Origin: Pantoea dispersa
GTDB lineage: Bacteria > Pseudomonadota > Gammaproteobacteria > Enterobacterales > Enterobacteriaceae
Direction: 5' to 3'
NCBI RefSeq assembly: GCF_014155765.1
Contig: NZ_SCKT01000011.1
Coordinates: 53,342-117,341 of the forward strand
Length of the DNA stretch: 64,000 bases
Of the stretch, positions 42,848-51,390 are shown one piece after another. The position numbers and the translations under genes are program-made. The notes under the pieces are model-generated. The model ran no database searches and was not told the origin of the DNA. It saw only the letters and a list, made by a program, of their open reading frames with translations. Position 1 is the stretch's first letter. The number at the start of each line of letters is the position of its first letter.

Positions 42848-42940
42848 GGTGAGGTGGCCGAGAGGCTGAAGGCGCTCCCCTGCTAAGGGAGTATGCGGTC
42901 AAAAGCTGCATCCGGGGTTCGAATCCCCGCCTCACCGCCA
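42848..42940 (+). tRNA. serV: tRNA-Ser (anticodon GCU)
   Basis: 93 nt with encoded CCA and the long variable arm of type II tRNAs. The acceptor GGTGAGG pairs with CCTCACC; the anticodon loop CTGCTAA holds GCT at 42882-42884; the T-loop is GGTTCGAATCC. First gene of the cluster, as serV in E. coli. Confidence 0.97.
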
Positions 42941-42949
42941 TTTTCCGAT

Positions 42950-43026
42950 GCATCCATAGCTCAGCTGGATAGAGTACTCGGCTACGAACCGAGCGGTCGG
43001 AGGTTCGAATCCTCCTGGATGCACCA
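42950..43026 (+). tRNA. argV: tRNA-Arg (anticodon ACG), copy 1
   Basis: 77 nt with encoded CCA. The acceptor GCATCCA pairs with TGGATGC; anticodon ACG at 42984-42986 (modified to ICG in E. coli to read CGU/CGC/CGA); T-arm GGAGGTTCGAATCCTCC. It starts 9 bases after the tRNA-Ser. Confidence 0.97.
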
Positions 43027-43160
43027 TCTTTTTCAGGATGGAAAGTGCCTCAGTGGGTCATGAAGCGATAAGCTTTCAGGGCGTACTAAGGAGGATAACG
43101 TTGCTTCAGCAACGGCCCGCAGGGTGAGGCGCAAGCCGAATAATCCTCCTGGATGCACCA
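43027..43160 (+). repeat. RtT-like element 1 (134 nt) ending in a tRNA-Arg 3' copy
   Basis: The last 19 bases, AATCCTCCTGGATGCACCA, equal the tRNA-Arg 3' end. AGGAGGAT near 43089 can pair with ATCCTCCT at the end, enclosing the hairpins GTTGC/GCAAC and GGCCC/GGGT. It diverges most from the other three copies in its first half. Confidence 0.85.
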
Positions 43161-43259
43161 TCTTCGGATATGGTATTTACTTCAGAGTAGTAAGAGTGAA
43201 CGAGTAGTTCCTTTCATGGTGAGTTGTTAGCACCCTGCGTTGTACAAGAATCATTTAAT

Positions 43260-43336
43260 GCATCCATAGCTCAGCTGGATAGAGTACTCGGCTACGAACC
43301 GAGCGGTCGGAGGTTCGAATCCTCCTGGATGCACCA
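43260..43336 (+). tRNA. argY: tRNA-Arg (anticodon ACG), copy 2
   Basis: 77 nt, identical to copy 1. About 99 bases of unique spacer separate it from RtT-like element 1. Confidence 0.97.
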
Positions 43337-43470
43337 TCTTCTCCGAGATGGAAAGTGCCTCAGTGTGTCATGATGCGATAATCGTTCAGGACGTACTAAG
43401 GAGGATAACGTTGCTTTAGCAACGGCCCGTAGGGTGAGGCGCAAGCCGAATAATCCTCCTGGATGCACCA
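43337..43470 (+). repeat. RtT-like element 2 (134 nt)
   Basis: Same length as the other copies and the same 19-base tRNA 3' terminal duplication. The core GGAGGATAACGTTGCTTTAG is followed by CAACGGCCCGTAGGGTGAGG. Confidence 0.85.
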
Positions 43471-43528
43471 TTCTTTGTATTATTCCCAGGTTGATTTCAG
43501 TCAGTCCATCGTAAGAAAATCTCTCAAT

Positions 43529-43605
43529 GCATCCATAGCTCAGCTGGATAGAGTACTCGGCTACGAACCGAGCGGTCGGAGGTTCGAATCCTCCTGGATG
43601 CACCA
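43529..43605 (+). tRNA. argZ: tRNA-Arg (anticodon ACG), copy 3
   Basis: 77 nt, identical to copies 1 and 2. It is preceded by a 58-base spacer after element 2. Confidence 0.97.
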
Positions 43606-43739
43606 TCTTCTCCGAGATGGAAAGTGCCTCAGTGTGTCATGATGCGATAATCGTTCAGGACGTGCTAAGGAGGATAACGTTGCTTCAGCAACGGCCCGAA
43701 GGGTGAGGCGCCAGCCGAATAATCCTCCTGGATGCACCA
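43606..43739 (+). repeat. RtT-like element 3 (134 nt)
   Basis: Starts TCTTCTCCGAGATGGAAAGT like elements 2 and 4 and ends AATCCTCCTGGATGCACCA. Only scattered substitutions distinguish it. Confidence 0.85.
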
Positions 43740-43794
43740 TTCTCTATGTTATTCTCAAGTCTGTTCAGTATGTTCATCGAAAGAAAATCTCAAT

Positions 43795-43871
43795 GCATCC
43801 ATAGCTCAGCTGGATAGAGTACTCGGCTACGAACCGAGCGGTCGGAGGTTCGAATCCTCCTGGATGCACCA
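43795..43871 (+). tRNA. argQ: tRNA-Arg (anticodon ACG), copy 4
   Basis: 77 nt, identical to the other three; preceded by a 55-base spacer. Last tRNA of the operon. Confidence 0.97.
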
Positions 43872-44005
43872 TCTTCTCCGAGATGGAAAGTGCCTCAGTG
43901 TGTCATGATGCGATAATCGTTCAGGACGTACTAAGGAGGATAACGTTGCTTCAGCAACGGCCCGCAGGGTGAGGCGCCAGCCGAATCATCCTCCTGGATG
44001 CACCA
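43872..44005 (+). repeat. RtT-like element 4 (134 nt)
   Basis: Ends with TCATCCTCCTGGATGCACCA, one base different from the tRNA 3' end at its upstream edge. Beyond it, 44006-44274 holds no gene; I see no obvious T-rich terminator there, and the yqaB promoter should lie in its right part. Confidence 0.85.
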
Positions 44006-44274
44006 TCAAATAAAAAGCAAACTGCCCTTGTGCGCTGTTCCGCTTCATTCTGACCCGATTCAACATCCGCATTCCGAAAGATTTTCTCACGCGCCGTCTC
44101 CATCAAAAAATCACTGCATTTACCGCCATTTATCGCCGGTCGCGCGCTCTGACCTTATTCTGAAAACGAAAATTGCTAATGCTTTCAAAGCATTTGCGGT
44201 TAAGCCTGCCTGGCGACAACCTGAGCGCATTACGCTAAAGTAATGGCTCATTTTGTGGTGTTAATGGAGTCACA

Positions 44275-44841
44275 ATGTACGACCACTATGACGCCCTGAT
44301 TTTCGATATGGACGGCACCATTCTTGATACCGAGCCGACACATCGAAAAGCCTGGCAGCAGGTGCTGAGCCGCTATGGTTTCACCATGGACGAAGCAAAG
44401 ATGGTGGCATTCAACGGGGCACCCACCTGGCAACTGGCCCGCTACATTCTGGAACAGAATCAGGCGCAGCACGATCCGCATCAGCTGGCGGCAGAGAAAA
44501 CGGCGGCATTGAAAGCGATACTGCTCGAAGACATACGTCCGCTGCCGCTGATGCAGGTGGTCAAAGCCTATCACGGTCGCCGTCCGATGGCGGTTGGCAC
44601 CGGCAGCGAACACAGCTTAGCCAAAGCGCTGCTGGAAGCGCTCAACGTTTATCATCTGTTTGATGCGGTAGTCGGGGCGGACGATGTCCAGCGTCATAAG
44701 CCGCAGCCTGATACCTTCTTACGCTGTGCGGAGCTGATGGGGGTTGCGCCTGCGCGCTGCGTGGTATTCGAGGATGCTGACTTTGGCGTGCAGGCGGCTA
44801 AAGCGGCGGGCATGGATGTGGTTGATGTCCGTTTACTGTGA
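44275..44841 (+). CDS. yqaB: Fructose-1-phosphate/6-phosphogluconate phosphatase YqaB
   Basis: HAD-superfamily phosphatase; E. coli YqaB acts on fructose-1-phosphate and 6-phosphogluconate. It is 188 aa, the E. coli length. Motif I DMDGTILDTEPTHRKAW, motif II VGTGSEHSLA, motif III KPQPDTFLRCAELMG and motif IV VFEDADFGVQAAKAAGMD are complete. GGAGTCACA precedes the ATG. Its stop overlaps the yqaA GTG start. Confidence 0.94.
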   Translation: MYDHYDALIFDMDGTILDTEPTHRKAWQQVLSRYGFTMDEAKMVAFNGAPTWQLARYILEQNQAQHDPHQLAAEKTAALKAILLEDIRPLPLMQVVKAYHGRRPMAVGTGSEHSLAKALLEALNVYHLFDAVVGADDVQRHKPQPDTFLRCAELMGVAPARCVVFEDADFGVQAAKAAGMDVVDVRLL

Positions 44842-45266
44842 ATGAATTTCTGACGTATGGATCGTTATTCGGCAGTAGCTTTCTGAGTGCAACGCTGCTT
44901 CCGGGCAGCTCAGAAGCGGTGCTGATTGCGTTATTGATCGCCCAGAAAGGGTCGGTCTATGGATTGTTACTGGCTGCATCAGTGGGAAACACGCTGGGCG
45001 GCCTGACCAACATTCTTCTTGGTCGCCTGATGCCAGCAACAGGGCAGGGGCGATGGCACGACACAGCAATGACGTGGCTACAACGATGGGGACCCGCAGC
45101 GCTGCTGTTTAGCTGGCTGCCAGTGGTGGGCGATTTACTCTGCGTGCTCGCAGGGTGGTTGCGCTTCTCCTGGCTGCCCTGCGTGCTGTTTCTCGCCCTG
45201 GGTAAAACGCTGCGTTATATCGTTATCGCGACCGCCACTTTACAAGGTATGCAATGGTGGCATTGA
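44838..45266 (+). CDS. yqaA: YqaA, DedA/SNARE-associated-type inner membrane protein
   Basis: A 142-aa polytopic membrane protein, the E. coli length, of the SNARE-associated/VTT (DedA-like) group. It shows [37 protein letters not shown] and [20 protein letters not shown]; the GNTLGG and GDLLC motifs match E. coli YqaA. The start is GTG at 44838, overlapping the yqaB stop; the nearby ATG at 44842 is out of frame. Function is not established; it may act in lipid or membrane homeostasis. Confidence 0.9.
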   Translation: MNEFLTYGSLFGSSFLSATLLPGSSEAVLIALLIAQKGSVYGLLLAASVGNTLGGLTNILLGRLMPATGQGRWHDTAMTWLQRWGPAALLFSWLPVVGDLLCVLAGWLRFSWLPCVLFLALGKTLRYIVIATATLQGMQWWH

Positions 45267-45339
45267 TTCGCACAGATTCGAGGCTACGGTTAACATTATG
45301 CTGAACAAAAATAAATTATTCACACAGCGGGAGGTTAAT

Positions 45340-46902
45340 GTGATCCCGGACGTATCAAAAGCGCTCTCCTGGCTGGAAGCGCATCCCGACGCGTTAAAGG
45401 GTATCGGCCGTGGCATTGAACGTGAAACACTCCGCGTCCAGCCGAATGGTCATCTGGCTACTACTGGCCACCCTGAATCGCTGGGTTCAGCGCTGAAGCA
45501 CGACTGGATTACCACCGATTTTGCTGAAACGCTGCTGGAGTTCATCACCCCGGTGGATCAGAACATCGATCGCTCCCTGGCATTTCTGCGCGACATCCAC
45601 CGTCACGTGGCGCGCGAGCTGGGCGACGAGCGCATGTGGCCGTTCAGTATGCCGGGCTATGTTGAAGATGTGGACAACATTGAGCTGGCGCAGTACGGCA
45701 GCTCCAATATCGGCAAAATGAAAACCCTGTATCGTCAGGGGCTGAAAAACCGCTACAGCGCGCTGATGCAGATTATTTCTGGCGTGCACTATAACTTCTC
45801 GCTGCCGCTGTCGTTCTGGCAGGAGTGGGCGGATGTCAAAGACGCGGAGAGCGGCAAAGAGACCATCTCGGCCGGCTATCTGCGCCTGATTCGCAACTAC
45901 TATCGCTACGGCTGGGTGATTCCTTATCTGTTTGGCGCTTCGCCAGCCATCTGCTCTTCCTTCCTGCAGGGACGGGAAAGTAAGCTGCCGTTCGAAACCA
46001 ACGGCGATGGGACGTTGTGGCTGCCGTATGCCACTTCGCTGCGCCTGAGTGATTTGGGCTACACCAATAAATCACAAAGCGGGCTGGGTATTACTTTCAA
46101 CTCGCTGGAAGGGTATGTCGCTGCGCTGAAAGCGGCGATCAAAACGCCGTCTGCCGAATATGCGGCGATGGGCACCAAAGACGCGGAAGGCAACTGGCTG
46201 CAGCTCAATACCAACGTGCTGCAAATCGAGAACGAACTGTACGCACCGATTCGTCCGAAACGCGTGACCCGCTCGGGTGAGGCGCCGTCCGATGCGCTGC
46301 TGCGCGGCGGCATTGAGTACATTGAAGTGCGTTCGCTGGACATCAACCCGTTCTCTGCCATCGGTGTGGACGCCGATCAGGCGCGCTTCCTCGATCTGTT
46401 CCTGATTTGGTGTACGCTGGCCGATGCGCCGGAGATGAGCGCAGATGAGCTGCTGTGCAGCCGGAAAAACTGGAACCGCGTGGTGCTGGAAGGGCGCAAG
46501 CCGGGTCAGGTGATCGGCGTGGGCTGCAGTGATACGGAACATCTGCTGGTTGATGTCGGTAAAGCGCTGTTTGCCGATCTGCGCCGGGTGGCTGAAGTGC
46601 TGGATAGCAACGACGGCAGCACGCAATATCAACAGGTTTGCGATCAACTGGTAGCGTCGTTTGACGATCCTGAGCTAACCTATTCGGCGCGCATTCTGCA
46701 AGCCATTAAAGAGCAGGGGCTGACCGGAGCCGGCGTGGCGCTGGCCGAGCAGTATCGTCATCTGCTGTGCGAAGAGCCGCTGGAAATTCTCACCGAAGCC
46801 GATTTTAGCCGTCAGGCGCAGGAGTCAGTGCTGAAACAGCAGCAGCTGGAGCAGAGTGATACACTGGATTTTGCCAGCTATCTGGCAGGTCGCGAAGGCT
46901 AG
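45340..46902 (+). CDS. gshA: Glutamate-cysteine ligase
   Basis: First step of glutathione synthesis, joining glutamate and cysteine with ATP. It is 520 aa from this start (E. coli 518). Motifs: GIERETLRV near residue 24, [42 protein letters not shown], and [18 protein letters not shown]. An ATG 14 codons upstream (45298) exists, but GGGAGG at 45329-45334 points to the GTG at 45340 ([16 protein letters not shown]), equal to the E. coli N-terminus, which itself uses a rare start codon. Confidence 0.95.
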   Translation: MIPDVSKALSWLEAHPDALKGIGRGIERETLRVQPNGHLATTGHPESLGSALKHDWITTDFAETLLEFITPVDQNIDRSLAFLRDIHRHVARELGDERMWPFSMPGYVEDVDNIELAQYGSSNIGKMKTLYRQGLKNRYSALMQIISGVHYNFSLPLSFWQEWADVKDAESGKETISAGYLRLIRNYYRYGWVIPYLFGASPAICSSFLQGRESKLPFETNGDGTLWLPYATSLRLSDLGYTNKSQSGLGITFNSLEGYVAALKAAIKTPSAEYAAMGTKDAEGNWLQLNTNVLQIENELYAPIRPKRVTRSGEAPSDALLRGGIEYIEVRSLDINPFSAIGVDADQARFLDLFLIWCTLADAPEMSADELLCSRKNWNRVVLEGRKPGQVIGVGCSDTEHLLVDVGKALFADLRRVAEVLDSNDGSTQYQQVCDQLVASFDDPELTYSARILQAIKEQGLTGAGVALAEQYRHLLCEEPLEILTEADFSRQAQESVLKQQQLEQSDTLDFASYLAGREG

Positions 46903-46903
46903 A

Positions 46904-46981
46904 AAAGAAAATGGCCACATCACTGTGGCCTAAATTAACATCTCTGTTGTCAGGGATGATGATAACAAATGCGCGTCTTTC
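46904..46981 (-). ncRNA. micA: Small RNA MicA
   Basis: Hfq-dependent antisense RNA that blocks ompA and other outer-membrane protein mRNAs. On the minus strand the 5' end reads GAAAGACGCGCATTTGTTAT then CATCATCCCTG, the same as E. coli MicA over its pairing region; the middle differs; the 3' end is a GGCCAC/GTGGCC hairpin followed by ATTTTCTTTT. Placed between gshA and luxS and divergent from luxS, as in E. coli. Confidence 0.93.
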
Positions 46982-46986
46982 ATATA

Positions 46987-47015
46987 TTCAGACGTTGGGC
47001 GAACAGAAAAGTTTC
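46987..47015 (-). promoter_or_regulatory. Sigma-E promoter of micA
   Basis: On the minus strand GAAACTT (47009-47015) and TCTGAA (46987-46992) lie 16 bases apart, ending 6 bases before the MicA 5' end. This agrees with the sigma-E consensus GAACTT/TCTGA and the known envelope-stress control of micA. Confidence 0.8.
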
Positions 47016-47052
47016 ATCGTTTTAAAAAAAATCTCAAAACAGGAGGTGACGT

Positions 47053-47568
47053 ATGCCACTACTGGATAGTTTTACTGTTGATCACACCATCATGGGCGCG
47101 CCAGCGGTACGCGTGGCGAAGACCATGAACACTCCGCATGGCGATACCATCACCGTTTTCGATCTGCGTTTCTGCCGTCCGAATATCGACATCCTGACCG
47201 AACGCGGCATCCACACGCTGGAGCACCTGTTCGCGGGCTTCATGCGTAACCACCTCAACGGTGACGGCGTGGAAATCGTCGATATCTCACCGATGGGCTG
47301 CCGCACCGGCTTCTACATGAGCCTGATTGGTACGCCAGACGAGCAGCGCGTGGCAAAAGCGTGGAAAGGCGCGATGGAAGATGTGCTGAAGGTAAAAGAT
47401 CAGAACCAGATTCCGGAACTGAACGAATACCAGTGCGGCAGCTACAAGCTGCACTCGCTGGACGAAGCGCAGCAGATTGCGCGCAACGTGCTGGCGCACG
47501 ACATTGGCGTCAACCGTAACGAAGATCTGAAGCTGCCGGCTGAAAAGCTCAAAGAGCTGCAACTCTAG
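47053..47568 (+). CDS. luxS: S-ribosylhomocysteine lyase (AI-2 synthase) LuxS
   Basis: Cleaves S-ribosylhomocysteine to homocysteine and DPD, the precursor of autoinducer-2. It is 171 aa, the E. coli length. The metal motif [15 protein letters not shown] (HxxEH) is near residue 54, the third ligand Cys lies in [14 protein letters not shown], and the catalytic Cys in [23 protein letters not shown] is a very strong ribosome site. In E. coli the far side of luxS leads to emrB; here it abuts corB. Confidence 0.97.
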   Translation: MPLLDSFTVDHTIMGAPAVRVAKTMNTPHGDTITVFDLRFCRPNIDILTERGIHTLEHLFAGFMRNHLNGDGVEIVDISPMGCRTGFYMSLIGTPDEQRVAKAWKGAMEDVLKVKDQNQIPELNEYQCGSYKLHSLDEAQQIARNVLAHDIGVNRNEDLKLPAEKLKELQL

Positions 47569-47588
47569 TTGCCGCTTCAGCCATAAAA

Positions 47589-47620
47589 AACGCCGCGATT
47601 ATCGCGGCGTTTTGTTTTTA
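47589..47620. terminator. Terminator between luxS and corB
   Basis: AACGCCGCGAT and ATCGCGGCGTT form a near-perfect stem with a minimal loop, followed by TTGTTTTT; A-runs on the other side let it serve the convergent corB too. Confidence 0.88.
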
Positions 47621-47625
47621 TCGTC

Positions 47626-48912
47626 TCAGGAACCGATGGACGCTTTCAGCGGCTGATGCGGCGTGATGCGCACCTGCTTCACCATGTTGTCCTGCACATC
47701 AAGAATATCAATGTCGTAATGGCCAACCTGTACTTGCGTGTCCATCTGCGGGATCTCTTCCAGCGCTTCCAGCAGCATACCGTTGATGGTGCGCGCTTCC
47801 TCTTCCGGCAGCGTCCAGTTGAAGGCCTTATTGATTTCCCGCACGTTGGCGCTGCCTTCAATCAGCACCGAACCGTCGTTTTGCGGCATCACTTCTTCGG
47901 CCAGTGACGGTGACATGGAGGTGGTAAAGTCGCCGACGATCTCTTCCAGAATATCTTCGATGGTAACCAGTCCTTTGATGTCGCCGTACTCATCGATCAC
48001 CAGCCCCACTTTCTTCTTATTGCGCTGGAATTTTACCAGCTGCACGTTAAGAGGCGTACCTTCCGGCACGTAGTAGATTTCATCGGCAGCGCGCAGCAGT
48101 CGCTCTTTATTGAACTCTTTTTTCTCAGCCATCATGCGCCACGCTTCGCGCACGCGCAGCATGCCTACGCTATCGTCCAGTGAGTCGCGGAACAGCACAA
48201 TACGGCCATGCGGTGAGTTGCTGAGCTGACGCTCGATGGACTTCCACTCATCGTTGATATTGATGCCGACGATCTCATTGCGCGGCACCATGATGTCGTC
48301 AACGTTGACCTTCTCAAGGTCCAGCACCGACAGCAGCATGTCCTGGTTGCGGCGCGACATCAGCGAGCGGGATTCATATACGATAGTGCGCAGCTCTTCT
48401 TTGCTGAGGGCGGAGTTAATCGACCCTTCGGTCTTAATGCCCACCATGCGCATCAGAATGCGGGTAATGGTATTGAGCAGCCACACCAGCGGCAGCATCA
48501 CGTACTGCAGCGGCGCCAGCAGAAAACTGCTGGGGTACGCGACTTTTTCCGGATAGAGCGCCGCGACGGTTTTAGGCAGCACTTCGGCAAACACCAGCAC
48601 CACGAAGGTCAGCACGCCGGTGGCGATGGCTACGCCGGCATCGCCGTACAGGCGCATACCGACAATGGTGCCGAGCGCCGAGGCGAGAATATTCACGAGG
48701 TTGTTGCCGATCAGCACCAGGCTAATCAGACGGTCGGGGCGACGCAGCAGTTTCTCAACGCGACGCGCGCTGCGGTTGCCGCTTTTGGCTTTGTGGCGCA
48801 GTTTGTAGCGGTTGAGCGTCATCATGCCGGTCTCTGAACCCGAGAAGTAAGCCGAGACCAGCACCATAATGATCAGCGTGATAATGAGCGTGGTGGTTGA
48901 AACATGTTCCAA
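47626..48912 (-). CDS. corB: CorB/YfjD, CNNM-type membrane protein with CBS and CorC domains
   Basis: A 428-aa inner membrane protein, the E. coli YfjD length. The N-terminal DUF21/CNNM transmembrane domain (YFSGSETGMMTLNRYKLRH, GNNLVNILASALGTIVGMRL, FAEVLPKTVAALYPE), a CBS pair (DDIMVPRNEIVGI, GLVTIEDILEEIVGDF) and a C-terminal CorC_HlyC domain are present. In Salmonella corB is linked to Mg/Co efflux or CorA function; CNNM proteins are Mg transporters or regulators. It lies 13 bases after ypjD on the same strand. Confidence 0.94.
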   Translation of the reverse strand: MEHVSTTTLIITLIIMVLVSAYFSGSETGMMTLNRYKLRHKAKSGNRSARRVEKLLRRPDRLISLVLIGNNLVNILASALGTIVGMRLYGDAGVAIATGVLTFVVLVFAEVLPKTVAALYPEKVAYPSSFLLAPLQYVMLPLVWLLNTITRILMRMVGIKTEGSINSALSKEELRTIVYESRSLMSRRNQDMLLSVLDLEKVNVDDIMVPRNEIVGININDEWKSIERQLSNSPHGRIVLFRDSLDDSVGMLRVREAWRMMAEKKEFNKERLLRAADEIYYVPEGTPLNVQLVKFQRNKKKVGLVIDEYGDIKGLVTIEDILEEIVGDFTTSMSPSLAEEVMPQNDGSVLIEGSANVREINKAFNWTLPEEEARTINGMLLEALEEIPQMDTQVQVGHYDIDILDVQDNMVKQVRITPHQPLKASIGS

Positions 48913-48925
48913 CGCAAAAATTCCT

Positions 48926-49720
48926 TTAGTGAGAGGTGAGCAGGTGCTGCAGAACGCGGCTGCCGAAATAGGCCATGGTCAGCAGCAGCGCACCGCCGCA
49001 GTTGAACCACACCACACGGCGACCGCGCCAGCCTTCATGATAGTGGCCCCACAGCAGCACGATGTAGACAAACCAGGCGATAATCGACAGCACTGCTTTA
49101 TCAATGTTTTCCGGGCTGAACAGGTTATTCATAAAGAACAGGCCGGTGCACAACACCAGCGTCAGCAATACCACGCCAATCTGCGTGATGTGGAACATCT
49201 TACGCTCGATGCTGAGCAGCGGCGGCATATCCTGGGTAAACGTCAGCTTTTTGTTCTTTAACTGATAGTCGATCCACGCCAGCTGCAGCGCATACAGCGC
49301 CGCGATGATCAGCGTGGCATAGGCAAACAGCGACAGACCGATGTGCACCATCATGCCTGGCGTGGTCTCAAGATGGGTGATAAAGGCGTTTGGCACAAAG
49401 GTGGCGAAGGCCAGATTGATCAGCGCAAAACTGTAAACAATCGGCAGCAGCAGCCAGCCGCGATTGCGCGACGCAACGATAGTCATGATGGCGCAGATGA
49501 GCAAACTGACCAGCGAACCAATATTCAGCAGGCTAAGATTTTGTCCATTATCGACGGCAAATATGCGTTGCTGTAGCGCTACCGCATGGGCAATCAGCGC
49601 CACGCAGGCGGATAACACGGCAAAACGCCGCCAGCCGCTGTTGCGTTTCAGCAGGCTCGGAATGATCAATGCAAGACTGAGAGAGTAGGCGAACAGCGCC
49701 ACGATCGCGAAAACGAACAT
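48926..49720 (-). CDS. ypjD: YpjD, cytochrome c assembly (CcsA/HemX-like) family membrane protein
   Basis: A 264-aa protein with about eight membrane segments (FVFAIVALFAYSLSLALIIP at the N-terminus; WLLLPIVYSFALINLAFATF in the middle). It belongs to the CcmC/CcsA-like family that binds or moves heme in other members, but no heme-handling tryptophan-rich WWD motif is seen, so its role is uncertain. The frame extends 22 codons upstream of the ATG at 49720; AGGATCT before MFVFAI fits. Divergent from ffh and upstream of corB, as in E. coli. Confidence 0.9.
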   Translation of the reverse strand: MFVFAIVALFAYSLSLALIIPSLLKRNSGWRRFAVLSACVALIAHAVALQQRIFAVDNGQNLSLLNIGSLVSLLICAIMTIVASRNRGWLLLPIVYSFALINLAFATFVPNAFITHLETTPGMMVHIGLSLFAYATLIIAALYALQLAWIDYQLKNKKLTFTQDMPPLLSIERKMFHITQIGVVLLTLVLCTGLFFMNNLFSPENIDKAVLSIIAWFVYIVLLWGHYHEGWRGRRVVWFNCGGALLLTMAYFGSRVLQHLLTSH

Positions 49721-49828
49721 AGATCCTTTCAGGTGTCGGTCAGATAAGGAAAAAAGCAGTATAGCGCCAGCGGCAGCAGGCTCCAAACGATCTCACGGTC
49801 AATTGCAGAGATCGGCCTGGCTTCGTGT

Positions 49829-49834
49829 TATAAT
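49829..49834 (+). promoter_or_regulatory. Probable -10 element of ffh
   Basis: A perfect TATAAT lies 52 bases before the ffh ATG. The nearest -35-like TTGCAG is 20 bases upstream, longer than ideal, so only the -10 is assigned. Confidence 0.5.
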
Positions 49835-49886
49835 CCGCCGCATTGTGTCGCCCTGGCGGCCTCGCTACGCTATTAAGTGAGAGAGC

Positions 49887-51248
49887 ATGTTTGATAATTT
49901 AACCGATCGTTTGTCGCAAACCCTGCGCAATATCAGTGGCCGCGGAAGGCTGACCGAAGACAACATCAAAGATACGCTGCGCGAAGTGCGTATGGCGCTG
50001 CTGGAGGCCGACGTTGCGCTGCCGGTAGTGCGCGATTTCATTAACCGCGTGAAAGAAGCCGCGGTGGGGCAGGATGTAAACAAAAGCCTGACGCCGGGTC
50101 AGGAGTTTATCAAAATCGTGCGCAACGAACTGGTTGCGGCGATGGGGGCCGAAAATAACGCGCTGAACCTCAATGCTCAGCCGCCGGCCGTGGTGCTGAT
50201 GGCGGGCCTGCAGGGTGCCGGTAAAACCACCAGCGTCGGTAAGCTTGGTAAATTCCTGCGCGAAAAGCACAAGAAAAAGGTGCTGGTGGTGTCTGCGGAC
50301 GTCTACCGCCCGGCGGCGATCAAACAGCTGGAAACCCTGGCGCAGCAGGTCGGTGTGGATTTCTGTCCGTCCGACCTCAGCCAGAAGCCGGTGGATATCG
50401 TTAACAACGCGCTGAAAGAAGCCCGTCTGCAGTTCTACGATGTGCTGCTGGTGGATACCGCCGGTCGTCTGCACGTTGACGAAGCGATGATGGATGAGAT
50501 CAAACAGGTGCACGCCGCGATCAATCCGGTTGAAACGCTGTTTGTCGTCGATGCCATGACCGGCCAGGATGCCGCCAATACCGCGAAAGCGTTCAACGAA
50601 GCGCTGCCGCTCACCGGTGTGATCCTGACCAAAGTTGACGGCGATGCGCGCGGCGGTGCGGCGCTGTCGATTCGTCACATCACTGGCAAGCCAATCAAAT
50701 TCATGGGGATGGGCGAGAAGACCGATGCGCTGGAAGCGTTCTATCCGGACCGTATTGCATCGCGCATTCTCGGCATGGGCGACGTGCTGTCGCTGATTGA
50801 AGATATCGAGAGCAAAGTTGACCGCGAGCAGGCGGAAAAGCTGGCGAAGAAGCTGAAAACCGGCGACGGCTTTGATCTCAACGACTTCCTGGAGCAGCTT
50901 AAGCAGATGCGCAACATGGGCGGCATGGCCAGCCTGATGGGCAAACTGCCGGGCATGGGCCAGCTGCCGGATAACGTTAAATCGCAGATGGATGACAAAG
51001 TGCTGGTGCGCATGGAAGCCATCATCAATTCGATGACGCGCAAAGAGCGTGAGAAGCCAGAGATCATCAAAGGTTCGCGTAAGCGCCGTATCGCTACCGG
51101 TTCCGGTATGCAGGTGCAGGACGTCAACCGGCTGCTGAAGCAGTTTGATGATATGCAGCGCATGATGAAGAAAATGAAGAAGGGCGGCATGGCCAAAATG
51201 ATGCGTGGCATGAAAGGCATGATGCCGCCAGGATTCCCCGGCCGCTAA
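49887..51248 (+). CDS. ffh: Signal recognition particle protein Ffh
   Basis: GTPase that binds signal sequences with 4.5S RNA and delivers ribosomes to FtsY and SecYEG. It is 453 aa, the E. coli length. The N domain, G motifs (GLQGAGKTTSVGKLG near residue 105, DTAGRLHVDEAM, TKVDGDARGG) and a methionine-rich M domain with RNA-binding SGMQVQDVNRLLKQFDDM and a Met/Lys/Gly tail (MKKMKKGGMAKMM) are visible. AGTGAGAGAGC precedes the ATG. Confidence 0.98.
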   Translation: MFDNLTDRLSQTLRNISGRGRLTEDNIKDTLREVRMALLEADVALPVVRDFINRVKEAAVGQDVNKSLTPGQEFIKIVRNELVAAMGAENNALNLNAQPPAVVLMAGLQGAGKTTSVGKLGKFLREKHKKKVLVVSADVYRPAAIKQLETLAQQVGVDFCPSDLSQKPVDIVNNALKEARLQFYDVLLVDTAGRLHVDEAMMDEIKQVHAAINPVETLFVVDAMTGQDAANTAKAFNEALPLTGVILTKVDGDARGGAALSIRHITGKPIKFMGMGEKTDALEAFYPDRIASRILGMGDVLSLIEDIESKVDREQAEKLAKKLKTGDGFDLNDFLEQLKQMRNMGGMASLMGKLPGMGQLPDNVKSQMDDKVLVRMEAIINSMTRKEREKPEIIKGSRKRRIATGSGMQVQDVNRLLKQFDDMQRMMKKMKKGGMAKMMRGMKGMMPPGFPGR

Positions 51249-51336
51249 GGCGACACAGCCCGAACCAGAAAAGTGAGACACTCAGGTTGCTTTTTGCGCC
51301 AAAATGAGTAAAATTTTCGGGCTTTTTATATTGCAC

Positions 51337-51375
51337 CCGGGCCCCGTTCCTCGATGGGGCCCGGTTGTTTTATTA
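51337..51375 (+). terminator. Strong hairpin ahead of rpsP (terminator or attenuator)
   Basis: CCGGGCCCC (51337-51345), 10-base loop, GGGGCCCGG (51356-51364), then TTGTTTTATT. It lies between ffh and rpsP, 16 bases before the rpsP start region, and could end ffh mRNA or attenuate the ribosomal operon. Confidence 0.7.
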
Positions 51376-51390
51376 ACTAAAGAGGATGTT

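Noticed and set aside
43292-43606. Minus-strand frame of 104 codons starting [11 protein letters not shown] within the tRNA-Arg cluster
   Set aside because: It is the reverse translation of tandem tRNA-Arg genes and RtT-like elements, a well-known spurious product of tRNA DNA.
42950-44005. Regularly spaced repeats that could suggest a CRISPR array
   Set aside because: The repeats are complete 77-nt tRNA genes with 134-nt elements; no 20-40 base repeat with similar-length spacers and no cas genes occur in the window.
43998-44243. 81-codon plus-strand frame after the last tRNA-Arg element
   Set aside because: It begins inside the copied tRNA 3' end, has no ribosome site and no recognisable family.
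42848-44274. tRNA cluster as attachment site of a prophage or island
   Set aside because: No integrase, no direct-repeat copy of a tRNA end at a distance, and yqaB follows as in E. coli.
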